Below are positions 6,417 through 15,084 of a stretch of DNA of 23,883 nt, one piece after another. This stretch comes from JAOZTV01 sp965371805 (lineage in GTDB: Bacteria; Acidobacteriota; Aminicenantia; UBA2199), in the NCBI GenBank assembly GCA_965371805.1, contig CBDUZW010000076.1, positions 1 through 23,883 on the forward strand. The letters are read 5' to 3'. The translations under genes and the position numbers were made by a program. The notes beneath the pieces are model-generated. The model was not told the origin of the DNA and did not search any database. It saw only the letters and a program-made list of their open reading frames with translations. Every line of letters begins with the position of its first letter. Within the stretch, counting starts at the first letter, position 1.

Positions 6417-8945
6417 TCAGTTTTCTTCTTCATCACCAAAATAATTGGTTATATTTTCATGATCATCTTCATTACAGATTTCATTCGGCTCCTTCCCGGC
6501 AAGATAAGCCTCAAGAAATGGGTACAAACATGATTCCGACTTTAATTTCCCTGTAAATTTGTCAATCATTACCATAATTACTCCAGGAGGTTTACTGAAT
6601 TTTGGGGTTGGCAATAATACTCCATCTTTCTCATACATGTCTTTTAAATACGGCCTTAAAAATTCAACAAAAATTGGTCCTGCAGCTCTTGACCCAGTTT
6701 CATTCTTTCCAAGAGTTTTCACTTTTTTATCATAACCTACCCAAACAGAAATAGTTATTTTCGGCGTAAATCCAATAAACCAGGCATTTGTATACTCATT
6801 TGTTGTTCCTGTTTTTGCACCAATAGGGATTTTATACTTCTTCACTAATTCCCTGGCTCTGAACCCGGTACCACTTTTCACAACACCCTGTAACAGATAG
6901 TTCACAACATAGGCATGAGCACCACTTAACACCTGTCTAACCTGAGGTTCATTTTGTTCAATAATACTATTATTTCTCTCAGTTACCTTAGAAATAAAGA
7001 AAGGTTCTGTCCTTTTTCCAAGATTGGCAAAAACAGTAAATGCTGCAGCCATTTTAATGGGTGACTCTTCAAAAGCTCCTAATGCAACAGACATATAAGG
7101 CCTCCATTTTGAAGCAATTCCAAATTTTCTTGCAAATGCTAATACCCTTTCAGGAGTAACTCTCTCAGTAATCCTTGCTGTAACAACATTTTTTGATTTC
7201 TCCAAGGCTCTTCTAAATGTGATCGGACCGACATATTTGTCTTCATGATTATGTGGCTCCCATATTTCTTCAGCCCATGGCCCCTCGTATGTGAATGGTT
7301 CATCATCAATTATAGTTGAGGGAGTGTATCCATTCAATAAGGCTGCTGCATAGATTATTGGCTTTACAATTGATCCAATCTGCCTTTTGGCCTGAGTAGC
7401 ATTATTCCATTTGGAACTTGCAAATGAATAACCTCCAGAAATAGCCTTTACTCTTCCTGTTTTGTTCTCAATTACAACAATCGCACCCTGAGGTTCCGGT
7501 TCTCTCTCTAAAGAAAGAGAAATAATATTTTTTTTATTATTTTTTATATTTTTTATTTCAGAGATGGCTCTAACTTTCTTCCCCAAAATTTCTTTTAACA
7601 CTTTAGAGACTTTTAATATTTTAAATAGCCCTACATCACCTTTTTTCATAATACGGGTAAGGTAATTCCTCGTCCATCTAGCTTTACTAGCTTTAAGTAT
7701 GCCTGTCAATTGACCAATCTTTATAATTGCTCTGTTATTATTTATCTTCAGAACAACACCTTCAACAATATTTCCTTCTTTAAGAAATGCCGTCTCCCAG
7801 GATACAAGATTCAATGTTTCAATTTGCTTAGCTTCATCAAAAATATTGCGCAGTCTATATCCAGACTTCCATCCTATCCTCTTATCAATATTTCTCAGCC
7901 CTTTTCTTAAAGAATCTTCAGCCCATTGCTGCATTTTCATATTAATAGTTGTATAAACTTTTAATCCATTTTTATATAGACTATTGCCTCCATATCTTGA
8001 TTCGATCTGTTTTCTAACTTCCTCAAGGAAATATCCACCCAGACTATCCTGATCATTTGTTCTGTTTTTTACTAATATTGGAAGTTCCAGTGCTATAGAT
8101 GCATCATATTCTTTTTTTGAAATAATTTTCTGTTGGAATAAACGTTTTAGTAGTACATTTCTTTTTTTTTTACAGTTTTTCGGGTTTTTTTCTAAATCAT
8201 AAATATTGTTCGGACTTGGAATAATACCAGCAATAAAGGCCGCATCAGATATATTTTTTACCCTGAAATTGAAACTTTTTTTTAACTTATTAATATCAGC
8301 TAACTTTAAATTTAAGTTATCAGTACTGTTAGGCAATCCATTTAATTGCTTGCCAAAGTAGTAACTATAAGCAGATTTAACCCCATAAATATTTTTACCG
8401 AGGAATATTTTATTGCAATAATAGGTTAGTATTTCATCTTTTGTATAATTTCTCTCAACTTGTATTGCCAGAAGCATCTCTTTAAATTTTCTTGCAAAGG
8501 TCATATCTCTTTGCAAAAATAAATTTAAAACAAGTTGTTGGGTTATTGAGCTACCACCACCACTCCTATTATTTGAAATCACTCCTACAAGCGCCCTTAC
8601 TACACCTTTTATGTTTATCCCCCAATGAGAATAAAAAATATTGTCTTCAGCAACAATAATTGATTGCTTTAATATCTCAGGAATCTCACCCTGTTTTGCA
8701 ATCTTTCTTTTTTCTATTGCAAATTCTTTAATTAAGTTCCCGGCATCATCATAAATAGTTGTAGGAACAACTAACTGAATATCTTCAAGCTTTTTAAGGT
8801 TATCAAATGTATTTTCATAGACAAATTTTTTTAATGACTTTTCTGGATTTGAGAAAAAAATCCCGACAATTATTCCCAATAAAATAGCTATTACAGTAAC
8901 TAACAAAAAATTAACTATATTAAAAAAAACAAATTTCTTTTTCAT
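6417..8945 (-). CDS. Class A penicillin-binding protein (PBP1A-type glycosyltransferase/transpeptidase)
   Basis: This 842-residue bifunctional enzyme polymerises lipid II glycan chains and cross-links peptides on the outer face of the inner membrane. A short basic N terminus precedes one membrane span (about 7-30). The GT51 domain shows the catalytic AEDNIFYSHWG (Glu100) and GGGSSITQQLVLNLF (129-143). An extra 27-30 residues (about 203-231) lie between the YFGK motif and DAAFIAGIIPSPN, where most homologues have a short linker. A middle OB-like segment (about 385-450) fits the PBP1A type. The transpeptidase has the nucleophile motif SIVK (Ser525, Lys528), SKN of the SxN motif, and KTGTT (711-715). 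The C-terminal tail is acidic. A TATAAT box 8 bases before the ATG suggests its own nearly leaderless promoter, besides read-through from the sigma/anti-sigma genes. Confidence 0.96.
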   Translation of the reverse strand: MKKKFVFFNIVNFLLVTVIAILLGIIVGIFFSNPEKSLKKFVYENTFDNLKKLEDIQLVVPTTIYDDAGNLIKEFAIEKRKIAKQGEIPEILKQSIIVAEDNIFYSHWGINIKGVVRALVGVISNNRSGGGSSITQQLVLNLFLQRDMTFARKFKEMLLAIQVERNYTKDEILTYYCNKIFLGKNIYGVKSAYSYYFGKQLNGLPNSTDNLNLKLADINKLKKSFNFRVKNISDAAFIAGIIPSPNNIYDLEKNPKNCKKKRNVLLKRLFQQKIISKKEYDASIALELPILVKNRTNDQDSLGGYFLEEVRKQIESRYGGNSLYKNGLKVYTTINMKMQQWAEDSLRKGLRNIDKRIGWKSGYRLRNIFDEAKQIETLNLVSWETAFLKEGNIVEGVVLKINNNRAIIKIGQLTGILKASKARWTRNYLTRIMKKGDVGLFKILKVSKVLKEILGKKVRAISEIKNIKNNKKNIISLSLEREPEPQGAIVVIENKTGRVKAISGGYSFASSKWNNATQAKRQIGSIVKPIIYAAALLNGYTPSTIIDDEPFTYEGPWAEEIWEPHNHEDKYVGPITFRRALEKSKNVVTARITERVTPERVLAFARKFGIASKWRPYMSVALGAFEESPIKMAAAFTVFANLGKRTEPFFISKVTERNNSIIEQNEPQVRQVLSGAHAYVVNYLLQGVVKSGTGFRARELVKKYKIPIGAKTGTTNEYTNAWFIGFTPKITISVWVGYDKKVKTLGKNETGSRAAGPIFVEFLRPYLKDMYEKDGVLLPTPKFSKPPGVIMVMIDKFTGKLKSESCLYPFLEAYLAGKEPNEICNEDDHENITNYFGDEEEN

Positions 8946-8953
8946 AATGGTAA

Positions 8954-8980
8954 ATTATAACATATAAGGTAGTGATACAA
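8954..8980 (-). promoter_or_regulatory. Candidate PBP promoter with extended -10
   Basis: Read on the minus strand, TGTTATAAT (8962-8954) is a perfect extended -10. TTGTAT (8980-8975) is a fair -35 at a short 15-base spacing, which an extended -10 can tolerate. The ATG begins only 8 bases after the -10, so the leader would be 0-2 bases. No Shine-Dalgarno is present. Confidence 0.5.
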
Positions 8981-8993
8981 AAGTTATGAAGAG

Positions 8994-9713
8994 TTATAAA
9001 CCCTCAATTCTATTAATTAAACTAATTGCTTTTTTTGAGAATGGACTATACTTGTCTGTTGAAAGATTATTCAATGTCGCTATTGCTTGTCTCTTTTCAC
9101 CCTTTCTTAATAAGGTTATACCCTTATAATAAATTGCCTCATCAAAATAAGACGGATTCATGTTTTGAATTATAACAGAAAAATCCTTTTCAGCTGCTTC
9201 CAATTTGTCAGTAAGAAGATTGCATATTCCTTTAAAAAAAAGCACTTTGTAATTATTATTCTTTTTTGATGTTATCAGATTCAAGTCTTTTAATGCAGCA
9301 CTATAATCCTTATTATTGTAACATTTCATTGCTCTATCAAAGATCTCTTCATTATAATTCCCTCGAGTTTCAGTTTTGATATAAGAGGGAGGCAGAAATT
9401 TTAATATTCCATAATGGAGATCTGAACCATTTGAACTATTTATAACAAAAAACAATACAGCACTAACAATAAAAAGAAGCAAAAAAGAGCTGAATGCAAA
9501 AATCGGTTTAAAAACAAATGATCTCCGTTGGGATTTTAATCTTACAGGTACACTTCCCGAATGTAAATGTTGAGCAATTTTTAGATTTAAAAAGCAATTT
9601 TCACATGTAAAATAGTGTAACTCAAATTGTTCAGTTTGTTGCTCATCCATTTTTTCAGACAGATATGGCAAAATTAACTTACTGAACTCTTTGCAATCCT
9701 TATCATGTCTCAT
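8994..9713 (-). CDS. Anti-sigma factor: zinc-finger domain, one membrane span, extracytoplasmic TPRs
   Basis: This 239-residue protein has the layout of a transmembrane anti-sigma factor. Its N-terminal cytoplasmic domain carries His33-x3-Cys37-x2-Cys40 (HYFTCENC), the zinc-binding anti-sigma (zf-HC2) signature, with an extra Cys at 7. A hydrophobic span covers about 69-91. The remainder (about 122-235) contains roughly three TPR-like helical repeats, recognisable by alternating Ala/Tyr/Gly positions, that would lie outside the inner membrane and may sense a protein partner. It follows the ECF sigma factor gene by 45 bases, the standard pairing, and precedes the PBP gene by 48 bases. The inferred role is to hold the sigma factor at the membrane until an envelope signal arrives. 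The partner and signal are not shown by sequence. Confidence 0.85.
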   Translation of the reverse strand: MRHDKDCKEFSKLILPYLSEKMDEQQTEQFELHYFTCENCFLNLKIAQHLHSGSVPVRLKSQRRSFVFKPIFAFSSFLLLFIVSAVLFFVINSSNGSDLHYGILKFLPPSYIKTETRGNYNEEIFDRAMKCYNNKDYSAALKDLNLITSKKNNNYKVLFFKGICNLLTDKLEAAEKDFSVIIQNMNPSYFDEAIYYKGITLLRKGEKRQAIATLNNLSTDKYSPFSKKAISLINRIEGL

Positions 9714-9758
9714 ATTACTATATATAAATCCTTAGCAAATATCTCATTTTTTTTCATT

Positions 9759-10298
9759 TTATCCTTTAATCCTGTCTCTTAATTTTTTTAATAGTCTCTC
9801 TTTTCGAACGCTTATATAATGTTTCGACTTCCCTATCAATTCAGATATCTCATTAAGACTTTTTTCTTTAAAATAAAATTCCTTTAATATTTTTTTATCT
9901 ATTTCCTTAAGTGTCTCAATATGCTTTTTGAGGGACTCCATAAAATCATCTGTATCTATCTTGTCATTCTCTTCAAAATCATAAGAAACGCTCAATTCTT
10001 CATTAGCTCTTTGATCTATGTTATCACTTCTTTTTTTTTTATAGAAAAAATTAAAAACAACTCTCTTTGCAATTCCAAAAACATAAGGAGCAATCAATAT
10101 ATCTTTTATTACTTTTTCTTTTGCAACCCCTTCAAAAAATGAAACAAAAACCTCTTGAACAAGATCCTCGTAAAGAACATCGCCTTTTATCCTCATTTTA
10201 AAATATGTAAAGAGTCTCGAATTATAAGCATTAAAAATTTCTTTTTGAGTTAATTTATCTTTATTAAGTAATTTATCTACAAGTTCTCTTTTTTCCAT
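9759..10298 (-). CDS. ECF-type RNA polymerase sigma factor
   Basis: The 179 residues have the two-domain layout of an extracytoplasmic-function sigma factor. Region 2 (about 22-88) includes YEDLVQEVFVSFFEG (43-57), the core-polymerase-binding helix, followed by an aromatic and basic -10-recognition helix rich in Phe and Lys. Region 4 (about 122-177) is a helix-turn-helix with KSLNEISELIGKSKHYISVR (146-165) for -35 recognition. An acidic linker separates them. It heads a minus-strand group with the zinc-finger anti-sigma gene 45 bases downstream, then the PBP gene. It could control that group, itself, or genes elsewhere. No good Shine-Dalgarno precedes the ATG, and I see no clear promoter in the 163-base divergent gap on this strand. 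Confidence 0.9.
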   Translation of the reverse strand: MEKRELVDKLLNKDKLTQKEIFNAYNSRLFTYFKMRIKGDVLYEDLVQEVFVSFFEGVAKEKVIKDILIAPYVFGIAKRVVFNFFYKKKRSDNIDQRANEELSVSYDFEENDKIDTDDFMESLKKHIETLKEIDKKILKEFYFKEKSLNEISELIGKSKHYISVRKERLLKKLRDRIKG

Positions 10299-10426
10299 TA
10301 TTTATTCGTTTTATTTAATAAACACAAAATTTTCCATAACTCATAATCCATAGGGTACTATAAATACAAAAAAAACTCAACTTTTTTATATAGTTTTTCT
10401 ATTGTACAGTCCAGTTTATAATTATA

Positions 10427-10455
10427 TTGCATAAATCAATCAATTTAGGTATAAT
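10427..10455 (+). promoter_or_regulatory. Promoter for the receiver-PATAN gene, start at or beside the ATG
   Basis: TTGCAT (10427-10432) and a perfect TATAAT (10450-10455) are 17 bases apart. The ATG at 10462 begins after 6 more bases, so the message should be leaderless, and no strong Shine-Dalgarno is present. A second TATAAT lies at 10417-10422 without a good -35; if used, it would give a leader of about 33 bases. Confidence 0.55.
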
Positions 10456-10461
10456 ATAAGT

Positions 10462-11409
10462 ATGAAAAGAGTCCTATTTATAGAAAAAACCATCGAAGCC
10501 ACGACTATATTGCCAACATTATCCTCCAACAACAGAGAATTTGAAATAGATTCAACAGCATCGATTGACGGATCCATCAATTTTATAAAAAAAAACAAAT
10601 ATAGTCTAGTCTACATCAACATTGATTTTTTGGATATGTCTATAATTCCAGTATTTGAAGCGCTTTTAAAGCAAAAATATATTGGTAATATAATTTTCTC
10701 AGGTGATTATAAAAACCCCCGGGTTATAAAAAAAACTGACGATTTTAATACATTAGATATTTTAATCAAACCTTTTGACAATTCATGGCTCAAAAAAGCA
10801 ATCTCTTCTCACTTAACTTCTGGAAAATCTATAGGTAACGAATCAACAACAATTTTATCTTTGTATTTTATATTTAAAATAATTGCTATAGAAAAAGGAA
10901 CTATTGCATTTAAAACTAATTTTGATGGAAAAAAAGGTCTTTTAGTATTTGAAAATGGGATAGTTGTTCATTCAAAATTTGATAATAAAGATGATATTAG
11001 TGCATTAAAAGAGTTCATTGAATCAAATGTCCCTTCCAATAAAAGAGAAATTACTATCACTACCCCAGGTTTCTTTGTAAAAAAAAATTCCAATATAAAC
11101 CTATCTTCAATTTTGGATACTCATGATAATTCTGGAAATACTACCCCAAAACAAAATGACCCTATTAATTCTTATTCAAGCCTAATCTCATTTATGCTTG
11201 ATAAATTTAGAGATTTTGACAATAAAGATGCTCTAAAGGAAATAGAAAGCACTGCCAATGAAATGGGATTCTCTTTAATTTCATTTCCTTCAAACGAAGA
11301 AATTGATTTAATTGAAAATGTTAGCAGAAAACTTGATGATACTTCCAAATCCATGGATTTTAAAAAAGTGATGATAAATTTTCTAATATCAAATCAGAAA
11401 AGTGGTTGA
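10462..11409 (+). CDS. Degenerate receiver domain fused to a PATAN (DUF4388) domain
   Basis: The 315 residues begin with a CheY-like fold (about 1-118): a hydrophobic first strand, a third strand ending LVYINID (49-55), Ser80 and the KPF motif (103-105). Aligned on the LVxxD pattern, the phospho-acceptor Asp is Asn53, with Asp55 two places later, and the first-strand acidic pair is reduced to Glu8. It therefore probably does not take part in ordinary phosphotransfer. Residues about 128-215 match the PATAN/DUF4388 pattern, including GLLVFENGIVVHSKF (159-173), known from gliding, two-component and GTPase-linked regulators. A helical C terminus (about 237-312) is unassigned. It diverges from the ECF sigma gene and converges with pepF. 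Likely a signalling adaptor in the cytosol, with unknown partners. Confidence 0.8.
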   Translation: MKRVLFIEKTIEATTILPTLSSNNREFEIDSTASIDGSINFIKKNKYSLVYINIDFLDMSIIPVFEALLKQKYIGNIIFSGDYKNPRVIKKTDDFNTLDILIKPFDNSWLKKAISSHLTSGKSIGNESTTILSLYFIFKIIAIEKGTIAFKTNFDGKKGLLVFENGIVVHSKFDNKDDISALKEFIESNVPSNKREITITTPGFFVKKNSNINLSSILDTHDNSGNTTPKQNDPINSYSSLISFMLDKFRDFDNKDALKEIESTANEMGFSLISFPSNEEIDLIENVSRKLDDTSKSMDFKKVMINFLISNQKSG

Positions 11410-11427
11410 CTTTTACCTAAATCAACC
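11404..11427. terminator. Bidirectional hairpin spanning both convergent stop codons
   Basis: GGTTGA (11404-11409) and TCAACC (11422-11427) are perfect 6-base complements around a 12-base loop. The left arm contains the TGA of the receiver-PATAN gene and the loop contains the TAG of pepF. Only 7 bases separate the two genes, so this hairpin is the only candidate terminator. T-runs after it are short (TTT) on both strands, so efficiency is uncertain. Confidence 0.4.
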
Positions 11428-13243
11428 TTTCCATTTCCTCTACATATTTATCAAAATTATTGATTGCCGCTAAAATTGGTTTTGAACTAGTTAGATCAAC
11501 ACCAGTTTTTTTTAGTATATTTAATGGATAATCAGACCCTCCTGATTTTAAAAAATTCAGATATTTGTTCTGCATATCTTTTCCTCCAGCAATAACCATA
11601 TCTGAGAGAGCAATTGAAGCAGATATTCCTGTACTATACTGATAAACATAGTAATTATAATAGAAATGAGGAATTCCACTCCATTCATTTTTTATGTATT
11701 CATTTACTTCTACAATACCTTCTTCATGGCCATAATAAAACTTTGTTAATTTCAGATACATCTCATCAAGTAAGTCCGGGGTCAGAGTCCCTCCTGCTTC
11801 TACAATTTTATGTATTTCCAACTCAAAATCAGCAAACAGAGTTTGTCTGAACAGAGTCCCTCTAATACCTTCAAGATATTGATCGAGAAGATATAGTTTG
11901 AGATCAATACTTGAACTGCTCTTAAGCATATAATTTGTCAGTAGATTCTCATTAAATGTACTTGCAATCTCTGCTAGAAAAATTGGGTAATCAGCTAATT
12001 GCACCGGCTGATTTTTATTGGAAAAATGAGAATGAAGGGCATGTCCAAATTCATGAGCGAGAGTTGAAACAGAATCAAGTGTCCCATTATAATTCATCAA
12101 AACATATGGATGGGTGTCGTAAACACCTCCCTGAGAATATGCTCCTGAGCGTTTACCTTTATTAGGGTAAACATCCATCCATCTACTCTTAAAACCATTT
12201 CTTAAAATATTTGTGTATTCTTCTCCAAGGGGCGCTAGAGAGTTAATAATAATATCCTGTGCTTCATCGATTGAATATGTCAGATTAACAGATGGCACCG
12301 CTGAGGCGTAAATATCTCCATATTCAAGCTTATCTAATTTAAGTAATTTTTTTTTTAATTTCAAATACCTGTGCAAGGAAGAGATATTTTTTTTTACAGT
12401 ATCTATTAAATTTAGATAAACATTTTTATCAATTTCCTTCGGATACAAAACGGCAGTTAAAGTATCGGTATAGTTATGTACCTTTGCACTAAACAGGTGC
12501 TGTTTAATAGCCGAATCAAGTAATACAGCAAACGTATTCTTGAATTTACTGTGGTTTTTCCAGTAAGTTTCCATTACAGACCTTCTTTCAGTTTTATCAG
12601 CGGATTGCCTATGTTTTATATAATTGGCCGTATTAAGTTCTATTTTTTTCCCATTCTTTAATACTATTTTTGGAGAAGGAATATCAACATTATCAAGCAT
12701 AGAATAGGCGTTCTCGGCTGTGCTTGAGAAAAGTCCGGTTTGAGCAACAATCCATGACCTGTGTTCATCAAGAATATGTTTTTTTAATCTAAAGATAGAA
12801 TCAAAATATTTTTTATAGACTGAAAGTTTAGGCTCATTCCCAATGAATTCATCGATTTTTTTCTCTCCAATTTTTAAAAGATCCGGTTCAAGAAAAGTTG
12901 TTTTTCCAGAAAAATCTATAAATAGAGAATGAATATCACCCTTTTCTGAAATATACTTTGATTTTTCCATATCTGTATCTGATTTCAAACTTGAGAATGT
13001 ATACGTTTTTGTTAATAATTGATCTATTTTTGTAATTAGATCCAGTAGCTCAAGCACCGAGCTTGAACTTCTCGTCCAATTATCCCTTTTTTTTTCAATT
13101 TCTGTGATTAAAGAAATAGCTGATTCTTTATCACCCTTCCATTGCTCGACATTCTGATAAAGAGCTGAAACGTTCCACTTTAGTTCTTCTGAGACTTCAC
13201 TTCTCTTCTTAGTAGAAAAATCCGGTATGTTATTTTTATTCAT
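11417..13243 (-). CDS. pepF: Oligoendopeptidase F, M3 family zinc metallopeptidase
   Basis: This 608-residue enzyme hydrolyses short peptides in the cytosol and has the usual PepF length (about 600). The zinc site is complete: HEFGH (397-401) supplies two His ligands and the catalytic Glu398, and Glu425 in the EIAST segment (425-429) is the third ligand, 24 residues on, as in family M3. The following LLTNYML and C-terminal YYYQYSTG-type aromatic segment also fit PepF. No signal peptide is present. It starts 11 bases after the stop of the amidotransferase-like gene; an AGGGA ribosome site overlaps that stop, suggesting translational coupling. With the two preceding genes it forms a peptide-processing cluster. 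The exact substrate is not evident. Confidence 0.93.
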   Translation of the reverse strand: MNKNNIPDFSTKKRSEVSEELKWNVSALYQNVEQWKGDKESAISLITEIEKKRDNWTRSSSSVLELLDLITKIDQLLTKTYTFSSLKSDTDMEKSKYISEKGDIHSLFIDFSGKTTFLEPDLLKIGEKKIDEFIGNEPKLSVYKKYFDSIFRLKKHILDEHRSWIVAQTGLFSSTAENAYSMLDNVDIPSPKIVLKNGKKIELNTANYIKHRQSADKTERRSVMETYWKNHSKFKNTFAVLLDSAIKQHLFSAKVHNYTDTLTAVLYPKEIDKNVYLNLIDTVKKNISSLHRYLKLKKKLLKLDKLEYGDIYASAVPSVNLTYSIDEAQDIIINSLAPLGEEYTNILRNGFKSRWMDVYPNKGKRSGAYSQGGVYDTHPYVLMNYNGTLDSVSTLAHEFGHALHSHFSNKNQPVQLADYPIFLAEIASTFNENLLTNYMLKSSSSIDLKLYLLDQYLEGIRGTLFRQTLFADFELEIHKIVEAGGTLTPDLLDEMYLKLTKFYYGHEEGIVEVNEYIKNEWSGIPHFYYNYYVYQYSTGISASIALSDMVIAGGKDMQNKYLNFLKSGGSDYPLNILKKTGVDLTSSKPILAAINNFDKYVEEMERLI

Positions 13244-13254
13244 ATGTTAAATCC

Positions 13255-14337
13255 CTATAAGTTTTTTGCAAACCATCCCCATATCTTTTTATGAAATTCC
13301 ATTGATTTAAAGTTTTTTGTCAGGAAAGTATGGGGACTGAAAGTAAACTCTCCTGATGGACTTTTTTTGAAGAATCTCCCTTTTTTATATAATTTATAGA
13401 CTTCAGGGTGAAACTGGACTGCAAGAACTTTTTTGTATCTTTTATGTTCTAATGCTTCAATTATTTTACCATCCATTGATGTGGCAACAACCTTAAGCCC
13501 TACACCTATTTTTCCTACTGATTGATGGTGTGAGGAAAGTACATATGGAGTATTCATAATATCAATTCCAGCCTCTTTAAATATATGTCCTTCTTTTAAT
13601 CTGATTTTATGAAATTGAGAGAATAAGCCTGAAACCCATGGATTAAGTGCTTTAAGATATCTAATACTATGAATTCTATCCTGTTCCTGCTTTAGAACAT
13701 CTTCAATAGTTTTTATTTTATAAACTTCAGATGGAATATCCTGAATTAGAGTTCCACCAGCTGCAATATTCAATGATTGTCCACCAAGACAAATTGTCAA
13801 TACCGGGTAATCCTTATTATTTTCAAGTATAGGAATAAATTCGGAGTTATTCTCCCTTCCAATTAAGTGAAAAAGAAAAGATATTTCATAATATGATCTG
13901 ACAGGTGTAGATGGTTCTGTCAAAAGGGAATGTTTTTTCCCATATATAGATGAGGGGATATCCATACCACCGGTAAAAATTATTCCATCACTTTTTTTTA
14001 TAATATCAAAAAAAGCTGAAGTCCATTTGTTTTTCTTAAACAGATTGTTAACTCCCACCTTTCCTTTGATTTTTATAAATTTTACCCAGGAAAGTCCTTC
14101 TGATCTTATATATTTTTTTGAAGCCAAATAGGAAGTTAATTCATCTTCATGATAAACACAGATAAGCTCTAATTGCTTAACAGGTAAAACACCAAGTTCC
14201 TGCATAATAACAATATTTTTAATTTGAGAGACCAGAGGTCTGCACATTACAATTTTTTTTGTGTCTGCACTATTTAATAAAAACGAATTCATTAATAACA
14301 CAAATAGACCAATACTAAATAATAATATTTTTTTCAT
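13255..14337 (-). CDS. Secreted class I glutamine amidotransferase-like hydrolase (peptidase C26 type)
   Basis: The 360 residues contain the class I amidotransferase triad of gamma-glutamyl hydrolases and gamma-glutamyl-GABA hydrolases (PuuD): nucleophile Cys183 in TICLGGQSLN (181-190), and His310 and Glu312 in VQFHPE (307-312). The supporting motifs GGMDIPSSIYG (123-133) and SSHHQ (268-272) are also present. Unlike cytosolic PuuD it begins with a clear signal peptide (MKKILLFSIGLFVLLMNSFL), probably cleaved near residue 24, and has no lipobox, so it should act in the periplasm or outside. It is longer than PuuD (about 250), with extra sequence at residues 30-115 and 205-250. AGGAGA lies 8 bases before the ATG. 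It sits between the YugP-like and PepF genes. Likely substrates are gamma-glutamyl peptides, but this is inference. Confidence 0.85.
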   Translation of the reverse strand: MKKILLFSIGLFVLLMNSFLLNSADTKKIVMCRPLVSQIKNIVIMQELGVLPVKQLELICVYHEDELTSYLASKKYIRSEGLSWVKFIKIKGKVGVNNLFKKNKWTSAFFDIIKKSDGIIFTGGMDIPSSIYGKKHSLLTEPSTPVRSYYEISFLFHLIGRENNSEFIPILENNKDYPVLTICLGGQSLNIAAGGTLIQDIPSEVYKIKTIEDVLKQEQDRIHSIRYLKALNPWVSGLFSQFHKIRLKEGHIFKEAGIDIMNTPYVLSSHHQSVGKIGVGLKVVATSMDGKIIEALEHKRYKKVLAVQFHPEVYKLYKKGRFFKKSPSGEFTFSPHTFLTKNFKSMEFHKKIWGWFAKNL

Positions 14338-14374
14338 TTAATATCTCCTAAACTGGTACATCCAAGAAATCAGA

Positions 14375-15064
14375 TTAATCATCCCCGCCTAAAATCCCTG
14401 AGCGAAGCAAAAAGTAAAGCAAGGTCATTATTGAAGATGCAGCAGCTGCAACATAGGTCATCGCGGCAGCATTCAGTACTTTTGATACGCCTTTCATATC
14501 AGACTCAGAAACAAAAGCATACTCAAGCATCATACGCTTGGCCCTCGATGAAGCATCAAATTCAACAGGAAGTGTAATTATCTGAAAAGCAACAACAATA
14601 CTAAATAAGACAATACCAATTTTCACAAGCCCCATTGCTCCCATAAACATCCCTGCAATAATGACTATATATGAAAAATTTGAACCAATTGACGCCACAG
14701 GAACCATCGTATTTCTTAATACAAGTGGTGTGTATGACTTTGCGTGCTGAATAGCATGTCCAGTCTCATGGGCAGCAATACCTATCGCTGCAACTGAATT
14801 ACTTTCATACACTTTGGAAGAAAGCTTTATGACCTTTTTTGAGGGATCGTAATGATCTGACAAAAAACCATCCGCCTTTAACACCTGAACGTCAGAAATT
14901 CCATTTCTATTAAGCAATTTCTCAGCCATCTCCTTCCCCGTTATATTCCCTGAATTACCTATTTTAGAATATTTATTAAAAGCCCTCTTAACCAGAAATG
15001 ATGAAAAAATTGATAAGGCCAGTACAGGCAGCATCATTATCAAATATAATGGATCTATAAACAT
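14375..15064 (-). CDS. YugP-like membrane zinc metallopeptidase (Zn_peptidase_2 family)
   Basis: This 229-residue integral membrane protein has the layout of YugP/Zn_peptidase_2 (about 225 residues). A first membrane span (about 3-24) is followed by a soluble segment ending in HETGH (99-103), which holds two zinc-ligand His residues and Glu100. The conserved LPVEFDASSRA (165-175) contains Glu168, the likely third ligand. Hydrophobic spans also lie at about 122-145, 148-167 and 203-223. The substrate of this family is not established. AAGGAGG lies 6 bases before the ATG, one of the strongest ribosome sites in the window. It probably heads an operon with the amidotransferase-like hydrolase (37-base gap) and pepF. 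Confidence 0.92.
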   Translation of the reverse strand: MFIDPLYLIMMLPVLALSIFSSFLVKRAFNKYSKIGNSGNITGKEMAEKLLNRNGISDVQVLKADGFLSDHYDPSKKVIKLSSKVYESNSVAAIGIAAHETGHAIQHAKSYTPLVLRNTMVPVASIGSNFSYIVIIAGMFMGAMGLVKIGIVLFSIVVAFQIITLPVEFDASSRAKRMMLEYAFVSESDMKGVSKVLNAAAMTYVAAAASSIMTLLYFLLRSGILGGDD

Positions 15065-15084
15065 AGTGCCTCCTTGTTCATAGC

